Shown piece by piece: positions 17,534 to 26,477 of a stretch of DNA of 64,000 nucleotides. Under the pieces are notes generated by a model that saw only the letters and a program-made list of their open reading frames with translations, did not search any database and was not told the origin of the DNA. How positions within the stretch are numbered: the stretch's first letter is position 1; every line of letters begins with the position of its first letter. The stretch comes from Lachnospiraceae bacterium (lineage in GTDB: Bacteria > Bacillota > Clostridia > Lachnospirales > Lachnospiraceae). The DNA lies in assembly GCA_021202075.1 (NCBI GenBank), contig JAJQDT010000110.1:8011-72010 (forward strand), written 5' to 3'. A program made the translations under genes and the position numbers.

Positions 17534-18826
17534 CTATTCCTGCGCTTCCCAGTATTCCGAAACCTCAGCGGCAAGTTCACTTCTGTCAATCTGCCCATCC
17601 AGATATTTCTGCATTGCAGCGCCTACGTAGGTGTAGTGATCCGACGGGTACATCACATACATTGGGAAATTATCCCCATTCTGCGTATAATCGACAACCG
17701 ATGTCGATACCGATTCTGTAATAACCGCTTCATTGTTTGTGTAGGCAGGAACGTTTCCGCAATTGATAACATATTCCTGGCCGTCCTCCGACATGATCAG
17801 CCAGTCGATAAATTCCTGCGCGGCTGCCTGCTCTTCTTCTGTCGTGGTTGACTGCTCTACGCAAAAATACCCCGGTACCAGTGTACAGATCTTTCCATAG
17901 TTCGGATTGCTTTCACTCACTGGCACAGACATAATGCCGTACTCCCCTTCCTCATCCAGTGTACGGATATTTGCAGTCGCCCAGTTTCCGTGAAACCAGA
18001 ACGCCACCTGATCTGTCGCCAGCAGCTGCGCCTGTTTTTCATTTCCATCTGCCACCGTTTCAAGCGGGTTGTCCTGATAATAGTTGTACTCCATCAGAAG
18101 ATCAAAGGTGTCCATGTAATCATTAAAAATCTCGTTGTTTTCCAGATCAGCTGTGCCCTCCTCCAGAGCTGCCACAAATGCGTCCTTCTCTTCTGTGTCT
18201 TCTGACTGTCCTGCGTAAATCTGGGTAAACCAGTGGTTTCCAAGGTTCCAGTCAAACGGGCTGATCGCCACTGCCGTGTATCCTGCTTCTTCAATTGCGT
18301 CACATACCTCAGCAAAATCTTCCCTTGTAAGAATCGTTGACGGGTCAAAATCTTCTCCCATCACTTCTGAAAGAATCTGTCTGTTATATATCATGCCATA
18401 TGCCTGAATGTTGGCAGGAACGCCGTAAACTGCTCCGTCTGCAGTGACATCGTCCGTGGTTCCTTCCACCGCATAGGACAGGCATTCCATATCCGAAAGA
18501 TCCATCAGTTTATCCGTCAGCTTTAATACGTCTCCTGCCTCTAAGAAATAAACGGTCGGAGGATTCCCGGCATTATACATAACCGTCAGCATCTCATATC
18601 CACTTGAGCCTTCCGTCAGAGTCACCAGTTCGGCTTCAATCGTATTGCTCTGTGCGTTGAATGCCTCGATGATTGCCTGATTTTCATCTGCGGAATCACC
18701 TCCAAGATAAACACTGATCGTTACCTTCTCCCCGCTCTCGGCAAGAACGCTCATCGAAGTCCCTCCCATAGCCAGGCTTACTGCCATAGTTCCTGCTAAA
18801 ATAACATTCATTCCTCTTTTCTTCAT
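17534..18826 (-). CDS. Extracellular sugar-binding protein of the ABC importer
   Basis: This 430-residue solute-binding protein captures the sugar outside the cell. The start ATG 18826 is preferred because GGAAAG stands 10 bp before it; an upstream in-frame ATG at 18886 lacks a site and would bury the signal peptide. The signal is MKKRGMNVILAGTMAVSLAM followed by GGTSMSVLAESGE. The mature part has the family 1 layout, with YEMLTVMYNAGNPPTVYFLEAGD near the N-terminus and WFHGNWATANIR for sugar contact. Oddity: the usual lipobox Cys is absent. The position reads LAMGGTS where a Cys would be expected, and a type I cleavage after VLA is likelier. Unless the anchor is lost, it may be released or held by another contact. 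Confidence 0.9.
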   Translation of the reverse strand: MKKRGMNVILAGTMAVSLAMGGTSMSVLAESGEKVTISVYLGGDSADENQAIIEAFNAQSNTIEAELVTLTEGSSGYEMLTVMYNAGNPPTVYFLEAGDVLKLTDKLMDLSDMECLSYAVEGTTDDVTADGAVYGVPANIQAYGMIYNRQILSEVMGEDFDPSTILTREDFAEVCDAIEEAGYTAVAISPFDWNLGNHWFTQIYAGQSEDTEEKDAFVAALEEGTADLENNEIFNDYMDTFDLLMEYNYYQDNPLETVADGNEKQAQLLATDQVAFWFHGNWATANIRTLDEEGEYGIMSVPVSESNPNYGKICTLVPGYFCVEQSTTTEEEQAAAQEFIDWLIMSEDGQEYVINCGNVPAYTNNEAVITESVSTSVVDYTQNGDNFPMYVMYPSDHYTYVGAAMQKYLDGQIDRSELAAEVSEYWEAQE

Positions 18827-18954
18827 TGCAATATTCCTTTCCGCGCCTCGCGCTTTTTTATAGTGAACGACAGATTCCGTTGCCATTCACTGTAAGTGAT
18901 GCACACAGACGCATGAAGAATTGGCTGTCTGCGCAGCCACGCGTCTGGCACACT

Positions 18955-19062
18955 GGAAACGACTTACTTCGTTTCCTGAAATAGTGGAAGCCGCACAGAA
19001 AATAATCACTTCGCGATTGGTACGGCCTTTGTTCGCATTCGCATAGCGAGTACGAACATGTA
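18955..19062 (+). repeat. Palindromic intergenic element (site B) in the importer leader
   Basis: Three stems are visible. GGAAACGA/TCGTTTCC occurs at 18955-18976. GCCG (18990-18993) pairs with CGGC (19023-19026) around a TCACTTCGCGATTGG core. GTTCG (19031-19035) pairs with CGAAC (19052-19056) around TCG/CGA. The order CGGCCTTtGTTCG...CGAACATGT mirrors GCGGCCTTCGTCC...GGACATAT at 26522-26563. It lies in the 5' untranslated part of the importer mRNA. Confidence 0.6.
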
Positions 19063-19069
19063 CTGTTTT

Positions 19070-19087
19070 TATAAAACCGGTTTTATA
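19070..19087. promoter_or_regulatory. LacI-type operator O3 (perfect 18-bp palindrome)
   Basis: TATAAAACCGGTTTTATA is a perfect palindrome with the central CG typical of LacI-family operators. It lies about 245 bp upstream of the binding-protein start and 190 bp downstream of the promoter, at a distance suitable for DNA looping with O1/O2. Confidence 0.85.
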
Positions 19088-19254
19088 TTTGCCGATATTT
19101 TAGCGGATGTATCCATCCGCCTTTATAATTTCCGTTTCAGGTACAAGTCTGCGTAAGATCGTTCTGGCTAAAACCTGCCCGGTGAGTACAAAACGAAAAC
19201 ACTGCCTTCCGCTTGTCTTTTCCGTATATGTACAGTTTGATTAATATCTTTATT

Positions 19255-19272
19255 TATAAAACCCGTTTCATA
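19255..19272. promoter_or_regulatory. LacI-type operator O2, just downstream of the start of transcription
   Basis: TATAAAACCCGTTTCATA matches the perfect palindrome at 19070 in 16 of 18 positions. It begins about 11 bp past the -10 element of the minus-strand promoter, so a bound repressor would block initiation. Confidence 0.8.
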
Positions 19273-19282
19273 ATGTAATTCG

Positions 19283-19311
19283 ACTATAAAACCGTTTTCC
19301 GTTTTTGTCAA
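19283..19311 (-). promoter_or_regulatory. Promoter of the sugar importer operon with overlapping operator O1
   Basis: On the minus strand TTGACA (19306-19311) and TATAGT (19283-19288) are separated by exactly 17 bp. A third operator-like sequence, TATAAAACCGTTTTCCGT at 19285-19302, fills the spacer and -10. The leader to the binding-protein start is about 450 bases. Confidence 0.88.
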
Positions 19312-19371
19312 CCCCTTTTCATTTTCTTCTCTGTTTTCACTAAATTCAGGCTTCGTTTTTTGTGCAAAACA

Positions 19372-19412
19372 GATAATGCCCGGCAGAACCATCTCCTCTG
19401 CCGGGCATTATC
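19372..19412 (-). terminator. Terminator-like hairpin after the LacI gene
   Basis: GATAATGCCCGGCAGA (19372-19387) pairs over 16 bp without mismatch with 19397-19412. On the minus strand the stem is followed by TGTTTTGC. It separates the regulator transcript from the importer promoter. Confidence 0.85.
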
Positions 19413-19466
19413 CAGTCTCTTTCTCAATCAGCCGGAACAGGGAAGCCTTTGCCCCGGCCACTCATT

Positions 19467-20441
19467 TCATTTTGTCGTATCTCCGTTAAACAGATACACA
19501 TCGACCATTTCCATTTGTCTGGGGTTCTCATTAGCAATCTGAAGCATCAATGAGTCCGCAATCTGACCCGCAATAATCTCTGCCGGCTGAACTACCGCTG
19601 AAAGCTGTATCGGGGAATTTCCGGCCTCGTCAATTCCATCCGTAGAGATAATTTCAAAATCTTCAGGCACATTTTTCCCCCGTTTTTGCAGAACCTTTAA
19701 AAAGGCGGTTCCCAGAATATCCGCCGCATAGAGTCCATCTGCCTCAGGTTCCTGAACTAAAATCTTCTCTGCGAGTTCCATATAATGTGACAGTTCAAAA
19801 TTTTCCCATTCCTCCTTAATGATCTTCACATTGCCTCCTAATCTTTGTGTTTCCTCCACAAAAGCAATGTGACGCCTGAAAGAAGGGATTTCCGCCGATT
19901 CTTCTCCAGTTACCGTCAATACATGACGGCAGCCATCCTCATAAAGCTTTCTGGCAGCAAGTTTCCCTGATTTATCCTGATTCACCGGAACCTGCACGAT
20001 CCCATCCACCGTCCGATCCATCAAAACCAATGGACGACCAAGTTCACGATACTCTTCGCCAGGAAGAGATGGAACAAATACAACCGCACCATCCACCGCA
20101 TTTCGCTTCAAACGCTCGAGGCAGAGCCGTTCTTCCTCAGCACTATATTCCGTAAGCCAGAGAACAACCCCATACTGATGTTTTTTCAGTTCAATTACAA
20201 GCTTTTTGATGATACCCAAAAAAAACGGATGCTCAATATCCGGAAGAATCATGCCAATCAGATTGCTTCTGTTTCGATATAAATTTCTTGCCAGTTCATT
20301 TGGCACATAATCCACCTCTTGAAGAGCCTTTTCGATTTTATCTCTGGTTTTTTTTGATATGTATCCTTTATTGTTTAAAGCTCTTGATACCGTTCCCGGC
20401 GCAACCTGAGCACGCTCTGCTATTTCCCTTATATTTGCCAT
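19467..20441 (-). CDS. LacI-family repressor of the sugar importer operon
   Basis: This 324-residue regulator has an N-terminal HTH (MANIREIAERAQVAPGTVSR) with hinge helix PNELARNLYRNRSNLIGMIL, then a periplasmic-binding-protein-like effector domain. It is transcribed in the same direction as the importer and lies immediately upstream of it. Three near-identical palindromes around the importer promoter (19070, 19255, 19285) are its likely targets, so it is probably the repressor. A malto- or isomalto-type inducer is likely from the GH13 gene, not proven. Its own promoter may be 20566-20594. The recognition helix PGTVSRALN fits operators with central CG. Confidence 0.93.
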   Translation of the reverse strand: MANIREIAERAQVAPGTVSRALNNKGYISKKTRDKIEKALQEVDYVPNELARNLYRNRSNLIGMILPDIEHPFFLGIIKKLVIELKKHQYGVVLWLTEYSAEEERLCLERLKRNAVDGAVVFVPSLPGEEYRELGRPLVLMDRTVDGIVQVPVNQDKSGKLAARKLYEDGCRHVLTVTGEESAEIPSFRRHIAFVEETQRLGGNVKIIKEEWENFELSHYMELAEKILVQEPEADGLYAADILGTAFLKVLQKRGKNVPEDFEIISTDGIDEAGNSPIQLSAVVQPAEIIAGQIADSLMLQIANENPRQMEMVDVYLFNGDTTK

Positions 20442-20565
20442 ATTTTAACCACACTTCCTGTCTGAACAATTTCCCCGGATTGTCAACGGGCGCCTCCATA
20501 CGAAGCGAACGGAAATGGAACGCATCCCATTGCCGAGAGCAGCGGGGAATGCTTTTACAGGAGAT

Positions 20566-20594
20566 ATGATACCATGCGGCGTTCCAAATCGCAA
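20566..20594 (-). promoter_or_regulatory. Possible promoter of the LacI gene
   Basis: On the minus strand TTGCGA (20589-20594) and TATCAT (20566-20571) are 17 bp apart, about 125 bp before the start codon. The rest of the 345-bp space between LacI and the DUF4340 gene holds only the terminator at 20728. Confidence 0.4.
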
Positions 20595-20727
20595 CAAAAA
20601 CCTTATCTCGGGGCACCGGACGGATATTCTGTCGTTATCGTTCGGTCTCAGATTTTCTTCAGATATAGCATCAAGGAAAAATGCGAATCCTGATGGCATG
20701 AGTCATTGCGGTCTGCGGTATTTAACC

Positions 20728-20763
20728 GAGAAAAAGCAGGACATTAATGTCCTGCTTTTTCTC
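20728..20763 (-). terminator. Bidirectional terminator between the Gld-like operon and LacI gene
   Basis: GAGAAAAAGCAGGACAT pairs with ATGTCCTGCTTTTTCTC in a perfect 17-bp stem, with A runs on one side and T runs on the other. It can stop transcription of the minus-strand DUF4340 operon. Confidence 0.9.
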
Positions 20764-20786
20764 ATATATTTGACACAAAAAGGAGA

Positions 20787-22136
20787 TTATTCTGTATCTG
20801 CCTCCGAGCCCGATTCCGTCTCGGTCTCTTCTTCCTCCGGCGCGATCAGATCCGATGCTGAATATCCAAACACCGTCGACAATACCGTGCTGGAGATAGT
20901 ATGCACTTCCAGGGAATCTTCCATCCGCACATAATAGTTGCCGTTGTCATCCGTATCGCCGATCCGGAATGTCACAGTCCGCTCGATCGTTTCCACAGAA
21001 TCCTCTGTCTCAGATTCGGATTCCGCTTCCGATTCATCCCCGGCTTCCTCCGTCTCAGTTTCCTCGGAATCCTCTTCTTCCTCCACTTCCTCCTCGTACG
21101 TAATCGTCAGGATTGCGGATGGCTCATCGAGGCCATATTCTGAGAAATCGGTACAATTGTGCTCCAGGAAATCCACGTATGCAAGACCCGCGAGCGCACT
21201 GGTGAGAGTGTCGGCCTCATCCGAATCGGCTTCGACACCGGCGGCAAGATCCTCCGCGGTCACCTCGTCCTCTGTATCTTCTTCCGTTTCCGATTCGTCC
21301 TCTGCGTCCTCAATTTCCTCATCATTGGCCTCCGTCTCGGTGTCGGATGCCTCTGTTTCCGGCTCTGTCTCTTCAGTCTCCGTCTCGGCATCTACAGACT
21401 CTGTCTCCGACTCATCTTCTACAGCCTCAGTTTCTGTAGCATCTGCGGTCTCTTCTTCCTCATCTGTATCGTCGCTTCCGTCCACGCTGCTCACCATCCA
21501 GATGGCGTCCTCGATATAGAGATCATATCCCTCGCCATCCGCCTCCTCCAGGCGGATGCCTGTGATGGTCGATGCCTGCAGGGTCGGAAGCTCTTCGCTC
21601 TCGGCATAGTCGTAAATGTTGTCAGAGAATGCGCTGCTTAAGTCGGTACTCACCGTATATACCGTGGAAGTATCCTCATTGAGCATCAGATAATCGTTTC
21701 CGGTCGAGGCGTTGTTGTCGCCGATCGTGATGATAGTCTCTTCGCCATCCTCATCGGTCAGTGTAATGGTACTCTGAGGCTCATCAAATCCATACTCGGA
21801 CGTATCGTCAATGTCTGTCAGTGTCCGAATGGATTTCAGCTCCGCGGCTTCCTCCAGTGGAGCGAGTAATGCAGACGAGTCCACCGGGAATGTATCGTCA
21901 TCATCCTTTTGCCAGGTATCATCATCCTGAAGGGAGAACGATACCTGCTCTCCGTCAATCGTGTAGCTCACTGCTGTAAGCACGGAGGTGTCTACCTCGA
22001 GAATCACTTCTCCTTCTGCGGCTTCCTCTTCGGCCTGCTCCGTCTTCTCATTATAGACAGTCAGGCCATAGTAAACCCCACAGAGCACGCAGATAATTAC
22101 CACGCCGATTATTAATTTGAAGTTTTTTATCTTCAT
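20787..22136 (-). CDS. DUF4340 protein of a Gld-like ABC system, with acidic inserts
   Basis: This 449-residue protein has one N-terminal membrane helix (residues 7-27) and an extracellular part. Two DUF4340-like repeats are visible: the KSIRTLTDIDDTSEYGFDEP and FSEYGLDEPSAILTITY stretches are typical. Long Glu/Thr/Asp/Ser-rich runs interrupt it at about residues 222-290 and 345-385 and again at the C-terminus. Such runs are not part of the core family. It is the last gene of the minus-strand operon of ATPase, permease and GldG. Family knowledge: DUF4340 proteins accompany GldG-type ABC auxiliary subunits; the function is not established. Low-complexity acidic tracts may bind cations or keep the extracellular parts apart. 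Confidence 0.85.
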   Translation of the reverse strand: MKIKNFKLIIGVVIICVLCGVYYGLTVYNEKTEQAEEEAAEGEVILEVDTSVLTAVSYTIDGEQVSFSLQDDDTWQKDDDDTFPVDSSALLAPLEEAAELKSIRTLTDIDDTSEYGFDEPQSTITLTDEDGEETIITIGDNNASTGNDYLMLNEDTSTVYTVSTDLSSAFSDNIYDYAESEELPTLQASTITGIRLEEADGEGYDLYIEDAIWMVSSVDGSDDTDEEEETADATETEAVEDESETESVDAETETEETEPETEASDTETEANDEEIEDAEDESETEEDTEDEVTAEDLAAGVEADSDEADTLTSALAGLAYVDFLEHNCTDFSEYGLDEPSAILTITYEEEVEEEEDSEETETEEAGDESEAESESETEDSVETIERTVTFRIGDTDDNGNYYVRMEDSLEVHTISSTVLSTVFGYSASDLIAPEEEETETESGSEADTE

Positions 22137-22157
22137 CCAAAAAATCCTCCGTTATAT

Positions 22158-22266
22158 GTCCATCATCTGGGACAGATGATGGACGCAGGCCCCGCCTCGC
22201 ACGAAGTGCGACTTTTAATGGCGGGGCTTACCGATTTATGTCCATCATCTGGAACAGATGATGGAC
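22158..22266 (-). repeat. Palindromic intergenic element (site C), two hairpin units within the operon
   Basis: A perfect 12-bp stem with 3-base loop (GTCCATCATCTG...CAGATGATGGAC) occurs at 22158-22184 and again at 22240-22266, an 82-bp period. Between them GCCCCGCC (22189-22196) pairs with GGCGGGGC (22220-22227) around CGCACGAAGTGCG. It lies between the GldG and DUF4340 genes, and would fold in the mRNA. Confidence 0.88.
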
Positions 22267-22273
22267 ATTTTCT

Positions 22274-24217
22274 TTATCGTTTCCGGCGGCCAAGCCAGAT
22301 GCCCAGGCCAATAATCAGGAGCGCGCCCGGAATGATCGCGATCGTCACAATGCTCCAGAAGCTGCTGGAAGCAGACGTCAGCGTCAGATACTCTACGCTC
22401 ACGCTCTTGGACGGTACGGACACAGAGCTTTCCTGGTCGCATGCCCAGCTCAGGGTGTTCACAAAGAGCTGATAGTTGCCGCCTGATACCATGGAATTCG
22501 CGGACTCGTTTACCAGCGTCGACGAAGTAAAGACTGCCACTCTGATCTCGGCCGTTGTTATCTCTTCTTCCTCCGTCTCGGATTCCACTTCCGTCGTATC
22601 CTCATCTCCCGAGTCATCGGTTTCATTATCTGCGTCTTCCGCCTCGGTCACGTCTTCGTCCCCCGAATCGTCGGTCTCGACATCTGCGTCTTCCGCCTCG
22701 GTCACATCAACCGCCTCGTCGTCCACGTCTTCGTCCTCAGTCGCGTCAACCGCCTCGTCATCTGTGTCTTCTGCTTCCGTCGCGTCCTCGTCCGCCGAAT
22801 CATCAGTTTCGGCATCCTCAGCTTCTTCGGCATCCTCTTCCGTCTCAGTCTCCGTTTCCTCCTCAATTTCCAGCTCATCCAGCCAGCTGGAAAGGTCGGT
22901 ATCCTCATCCACTTCCGCGGTTTCTTCCAGAAGCTCATCCGTCAGCTCGACTGTTTCCGTGATAATCACGCCCAAGTCAAACGGGCCGTCTATGTCGTCG
23001 TCCTCCTGCTCATAGGTGGTCATGTTCTGCACATCGACTTTGGAGTATGAATTGTCGGAGGTCGTCAGCACACTGCTGATCGTCAGGTCCTCGCGTGCAT
23101 CGTCCGTCGTCTCGATGCCCTGCGCCGCAGAAAGCAACACATATGCGCTTCCATCCGCCATATCGTCCGAGACATCCGTGCTGTTAATATCCGGAACCAG
23201 ATAATACGGAACCTGCACGTAATAGTTGCTGTTCCCTTCTATGACAATGCCGTCCACCAGTTCCGTTCCATAGTATTCCAGTACGGTGTTCAGGTTCGTC
23301 AGCTCGGTCGTCGTATAATCCGTGATGATAATTGCGCTTCCGCCGCGCCGCAGGTAATTGATAATTTTCTGTACTTCCGCGTCGGAAATGTCGCTGGTCG
23401 GCGAACAGATCAGCAGACAGTCGGCGTCATCCGGCACTGCGTCCGAGGTCACCAGATTCAGCTCCTCCACCTCGATATTTTCTTTCTCAATCGATGTGAT
23501 CAGATCATCCGGCAGCTCCAGCTCATTGTGCCCGGTCAGTGTATACAGCTTCGGAAGCGAGTCGCTCGTCAGCGCCGCGATCGCGCTTGTAATCTGTCCC
23601 TCGGCGTCAAACCCGGTCGTCGTGTATGAGTAATACGTATAGCTGAATTCATACTCATACATATCGTCATAGGAAATCACGCGGCTCTGCTCGCCGCACA
23701 CGACAATCACGCTGTTATCCGTAAGCGTTTCGTCGGTATACTGCGACGTAAACTGCGGATAAAGAACCGGATCCTTTTCCACCACGGTCACATGCGAAGA
23801 AAGGTCCGCATAGCGGTCCAGCAGCCTGGACACCGTCGTATCCCGGTTGCTGTCCTCGAGGATATAGTAAATCGTAATATCCTCATCCAGCCCCTCAATC
23901 AGTTCTTTGGTCGTATCCGTCAGAACAGAAAGCTGCTGTCCGCTTAAATCAATCTGCGTATACTGTGACGGCAGCTGTCCCACAATCAGGTTCACGATCA
24001 ATACCGCCACCACAACAATCACCGTCAGCGCAATGCTGTAGGAGCCATGCTTCAGCTGCCGCAGATTCTTATTCAAACGCGGTTTTTTTGTCTTTTTCTT
24101 CTTCGATTCCGGATTCTTCTGACCCACGTCGCCCGCACCGGCAGCCGATTGCGTTTCCTGAAGCATTTCCGCCTCCCGGGTATTTGACTCATCATTATTC
24201 TGTCTCATTATTCTCAC
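22274..24217 (-). CDS. GldG-family ABC auxiliary protein with acidic tandem repeats
   Basis: This 647-residue protein has helices at about residues 56-82 and 620-640 enclosing an extracellular GldG/IFT52-like domain. Recognisable family stretches are QYTQIDLSGQQLSVLTDTTK, ITIYYILEDSNR, LPKLYTLTGHNE and LRRGGSAIIITDY. From about residue 450 to 555 there is an insert made only of Glu, Asp, Thr, Ser, Ala and Val, carried by 54-bp and 39-bp tandem DNA repeats around 22600-22800. It is transcribed after the ATPase and permease. Family knowledge: GldA/F/G-type systems are named from Bacteroidetes gliding, but in Firmicutes they are ABC systems of unknown substrate. Confidence 0.85.
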   Translation of the reverse strand: MRIMRQNNDESNTREAEMLQETQSAAGAGDVGQKNPESKKKKTKKPRLNKNLRQLKHGSYSIALTVIVVVAVLIVNLIVGQLPSQYTQIDLSGQQLSVLTDTTKELIEGLDEDITIYYILEDSNRDTTVSRLLDRYADLSSHVTVVEKDPVLYPQFTSQYTDETLTDNSVIVVCGEQSRVISYDDMYEYEFSYTYYSYTTTGFDAEGQITSAIAALTSDSLPKLYTLTGHNELELPDDLITSIEKENIEVEELNLVTSDAVPDDADCLLICSPTSDISDAEVQKIINYLRRGGSAIIITDYTTTELTNLNTVLEYYGTELVDGIVIEGNSNYYVQVPYYLVPDINSTDVSDDMADGSAYVLLSAAQGIETTDDAREDLTISSVLTTSDNSYSKVDVQNMTTYEQEDDDIDGPFDLGVIITETVELTDELLEETAEVDEDTDLSSWLDELEIEEETETETEEDAEEAEDAETDDSADEDATEAEDTDDEAVDATEDEDVDDEAVDVTEAEDADVETDDSGDEDVTEAEDADNETDDSGDEDTTEVESETEEEEITTAEIRVAVFTSSTLVNESANSMVSGGNYQLFVNTLSWACDQESSVSVPSKSVSVEYLTLTSASSSFWSIVTIAIIPGALLIIGLGIWLGRRKR

Positions 24218-24264
24218 CTCTTAGTTCCATTTATGTTCCGTTCCTGTTTCTGAAAATAAGGCTC

Positions 24265-25128
24265 TCAGCCCCAGCGTCTTTTCTGTATCGTCTCAACCGT
24301 CAAAAACAGGAAAACTCCAATCACCGAGGCATAGTAAACAATGCCGGGAATGTCGAAAATACCACTGTAAAACTCGGAAAAATGATCCGAAATATTAAAA
24401 ATACTCAGGATGTTCTGAATCAGTCCTTCATACGCACTTGCATTGGTCACGTAGACGATGATCAGCGCCGCCTCACCTGCAATGCCGCAAATCGCCGAAA
24501 TGATTACATTTTTTATCATTGAATAAATCACAAGCGCCGCGATCAGCACCAGTACCAGCAGCACATAAAACGAGCCCGCCGCGGTCTCCGGGAAAAAGCC
24601 TGCGATCCCGTCGATGACATAACACACAAACAATACCAGAAACGTCAGTACCGCCGCAATGATCTGGCTCTCGGTCACCGATGAGATAAACAGTCCGATG
24701 GCCAGAAACGTGCAACCCATCAGGAAGAATCCGAACATGGCCGTGTAGGTCTCCGCAAAATAAATGGTGCCAAACTGTGCCAGAATCAGCGGATACAGGG
24801 CAAGAATCAGCATCGGAATCAGAAAGATAGTCATCAGCGCGAAAAACTTGCCCACCACAATCTCCGTCACCGATACCGGCGCGGTCAGCAGCAGCTGATC
24901 GGTTTTCTGCTTCTGTTCCTCCGCAAGCACACGCATCGTCAGGATCGGCACAGCGATCAGCAGGACAATCAATACCGCCGAAAGGGTGTAGGCAAATTTC
25001 GGATAAGCCGACTGCAGGTTGTAGGCGGTAAAGTAAATACCGGTGACCAGCAGAAACAAGGCCATAAACACGAACCCGACCATCGAGTTCAGAAATCCTT
25101 TGACTTCTTTTTTATAAATCGCAACCAT
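24265..25128 (-). CDS. ABC-2 type permease, GldF-like
   Basis: This 287-residue membrane protein has six predicted helices and the ABC-2 permease landmarks MRVLAEEQKQKTDQLLLTAPVS. The start ATG 25128 is chosen because AGGAAGGAGAGG stands before it; the upstream in-frame extension overlaps the ATPase tail and is not likely to be translated. The ribosome site lies inside the last codons of the ATPase, so the two are coupled. It is the membrane channel of the Gld-like system. The encoded protein ends TIQKRRWG. Confidence 0.9.
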   Translation of the reverse strand: MVAIYKKEVKGFLNSMVGFVFMALFLLVTGIYFTAYNLQSAYPKFAYTLSAVLIVLLIAVPILTMRVLAEEQKQKTDQLLLTAPVSVTEIVVGKFFALMTIFLIPMLILALYPLILAQFGTIYFAETYTAMFGFFLMGCTFLAIGLFISSVTESQIIAAVLTFLVLFVCYVIDGIAGFFPETAAGSFYVLLVLVLIAALVIYSMIKNVIISAICGIAGEAALIIVYVTNASAYEGLIQNILSIFNISDHFSEFYSGIFDIPGIVYYASVIGVFLFLTVETIQKRRWG

Positions 25129-25129
25129 T

Positions 25130-26245
25130 TCAATCCTCTCCTTCCTGATTTTCAGGCATTCCGGAAGAAGCGCGGGATTCGGCTTCCGCGTCTGAAGCCG
25201 ACACTCCATATCCAATACCTGTTCCAGAGCCGGCGTCATCCTCTTCTTCCCGCTTCGCGGACTTTCCGCCAAACCCGAACCGTCTCTTTTTCTTCGGCTC
25301 CTCCTCTTTCGGGTGATCCTCAGTCAGCTCAAGGAACACCTCCTCAAGAGAAACATGTGTATGCTGCATCCGCAGAATCGCCTTTTTCTCCTGTGCACAG
25401 AGGTAGAAAATCATCTCACGCAGGTCATTGTCCGCATCCGTCTTAACCACAGCATCACAAGCTCCGGCCTCCTGGGAATCCTTCACATCCAGCGACTTGA
25501 CTCCCGGCAGAGAGCTGAACATTCTTCTGACCTCGGATGCCTTTGCCCGAACAGTCAGCTCCAGAGACCCGGAGCCGCGCATCAGGTTCATCAGATTTTC
25601 CGGTGTGTCGCTTGCCACAAGCTTGCCGTGCGCGATAATCATAATATGGTCGCAGATTGCGCTGATCTCTGAAAGAATATGAGAGCTCAGAATCACCGTG
25701 TGCTTCTTCCCAAGGCTCTTAATCAGCTCGCGAATCTCAATGATCTGCTTCGGATCAAGACCCACCATCGGCTCATCCAGAATGATAATATCTGGATAGC
25801 CCAGAATCGCCTGCGCCAGACCGGTACGCTGCCGGTAGCCCTTGGAAAGATTGCGGATCAGGCGGCCTTGCATTTCTGTCAGCCCGGTCGTCTGCATCAC
25901 CTCAGCAATCATCGCGTCCCGGTCCTTCTTCGGCAGCTTTTTCAGCTCCGCCGCAAACTGCAGGTACTCCAACACCGTCATATCCGGGTACACCGGCGGA
26001 ATCTCCGGCAGATATCCGATGCATTTCCTTGCCTCCTCCGGCTCCTCCAGAATATTGTGGCCGTCTATCATCACCTCGCCGGACGTCGGCGCAATATAGC
26101 CGGTCAGAATATTCATCGTCGTCGTTTTTCCCGCCCCGTTCGGGCCGAGGAAACCGTAAATCTGCCCATTTTCCACCGTAAACGACAAATCATCCACTGC
26201 GGCGTTCGAGCCATATCGCTTCGTAAGATGGCTTACTTCAATCAA
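25130..26245 (-). CDS. ABC transporter ATP-binding protein, GldA/CcmA-like
   Basis: This 371-residue ATPase starts at TTG 26243-26245, preceded by AGGAGGG at 26252-26258. Longer upstream frames give unrelated sequence and are rejected. Walker A GPNGAGKT is near residue 33, with signature LSKGYRQR, Walker B IIILDEPMVGLD and an H-loop in LSSHIL. From about residue 305 there is an unusual tail rich in Lys, Glu, Gly and Ser. Drug-export-type ATPases normally end earlier. It is the first gene of the Gld-like operon of four genes (ATPase, permease, GldG, DUF4340) and supplies energy. Its promoter should be within 26246-26480, where I see no clear one. Confidence 0.9.
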   Translation of the reverse strand: MIEVSHLTKRYGSNAAVDDLSFTVENGQIYGFLGPNGAGKTTTMNILTGYIAPTSGEVMIDGHNILEEPEEARKCIGYLPEIPPVYPDMTVLEYLQFAAELKKLPKKDRDAMIAEVMQTTGLTEMQGRLIRNLSKGYRQRTGLAQAILGYPDIIILDEPMVGLDPKQIIEIRELIKSLGKKHTVILSSHILSEISAICDHIMIIAHGKLVASDTPENLMNLMRGSGSLELTVRAKASEVRRMFSSLPGVKSLDVKDSQEAGACDAVVKTDADNDLREMIFYLCAQEKKAILRMQHTHVSLEEVFLELTEDHPKEEEPKKKRRFGFGGKSAKREEEDDAGSGTGIGYGVSASDAEAESRASSGMPENQEGED

Positions 26246-26477
26246 AATAGTCCCTCCTGTTCTGAATCGCTTCTTATAATTTCCCTTTTCTGATTGTATG
26301 GAAAGAATGTGTCCATTTCGGGATAAGAATGTGTCTAATTTGTGGTCTGAACAACACAGATGTATCCTATTATCTGCCGTCTCCGCTGTCCTGATACCTT
26401 TCATTCGGCCGTTCCCGCATATCTTCTTTTGTAATATCCTCATACCGCTGAAATGGTATTGTTTCAAATCTTCTTTC

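Noticed and set aside
22476-23015. Ser/Val-rich plus-strand frames over acidic inserts of GldG and others
   Set aside because: They are direct complements of GAx-rich repeats and have no independent features.
25128-25272. Longer N-terminus for the GldF-like permease
   Set aside because: It overlaps the tail of the ATPase gene and lacks a ribosome site; the ATG at 25128 has a strong one.
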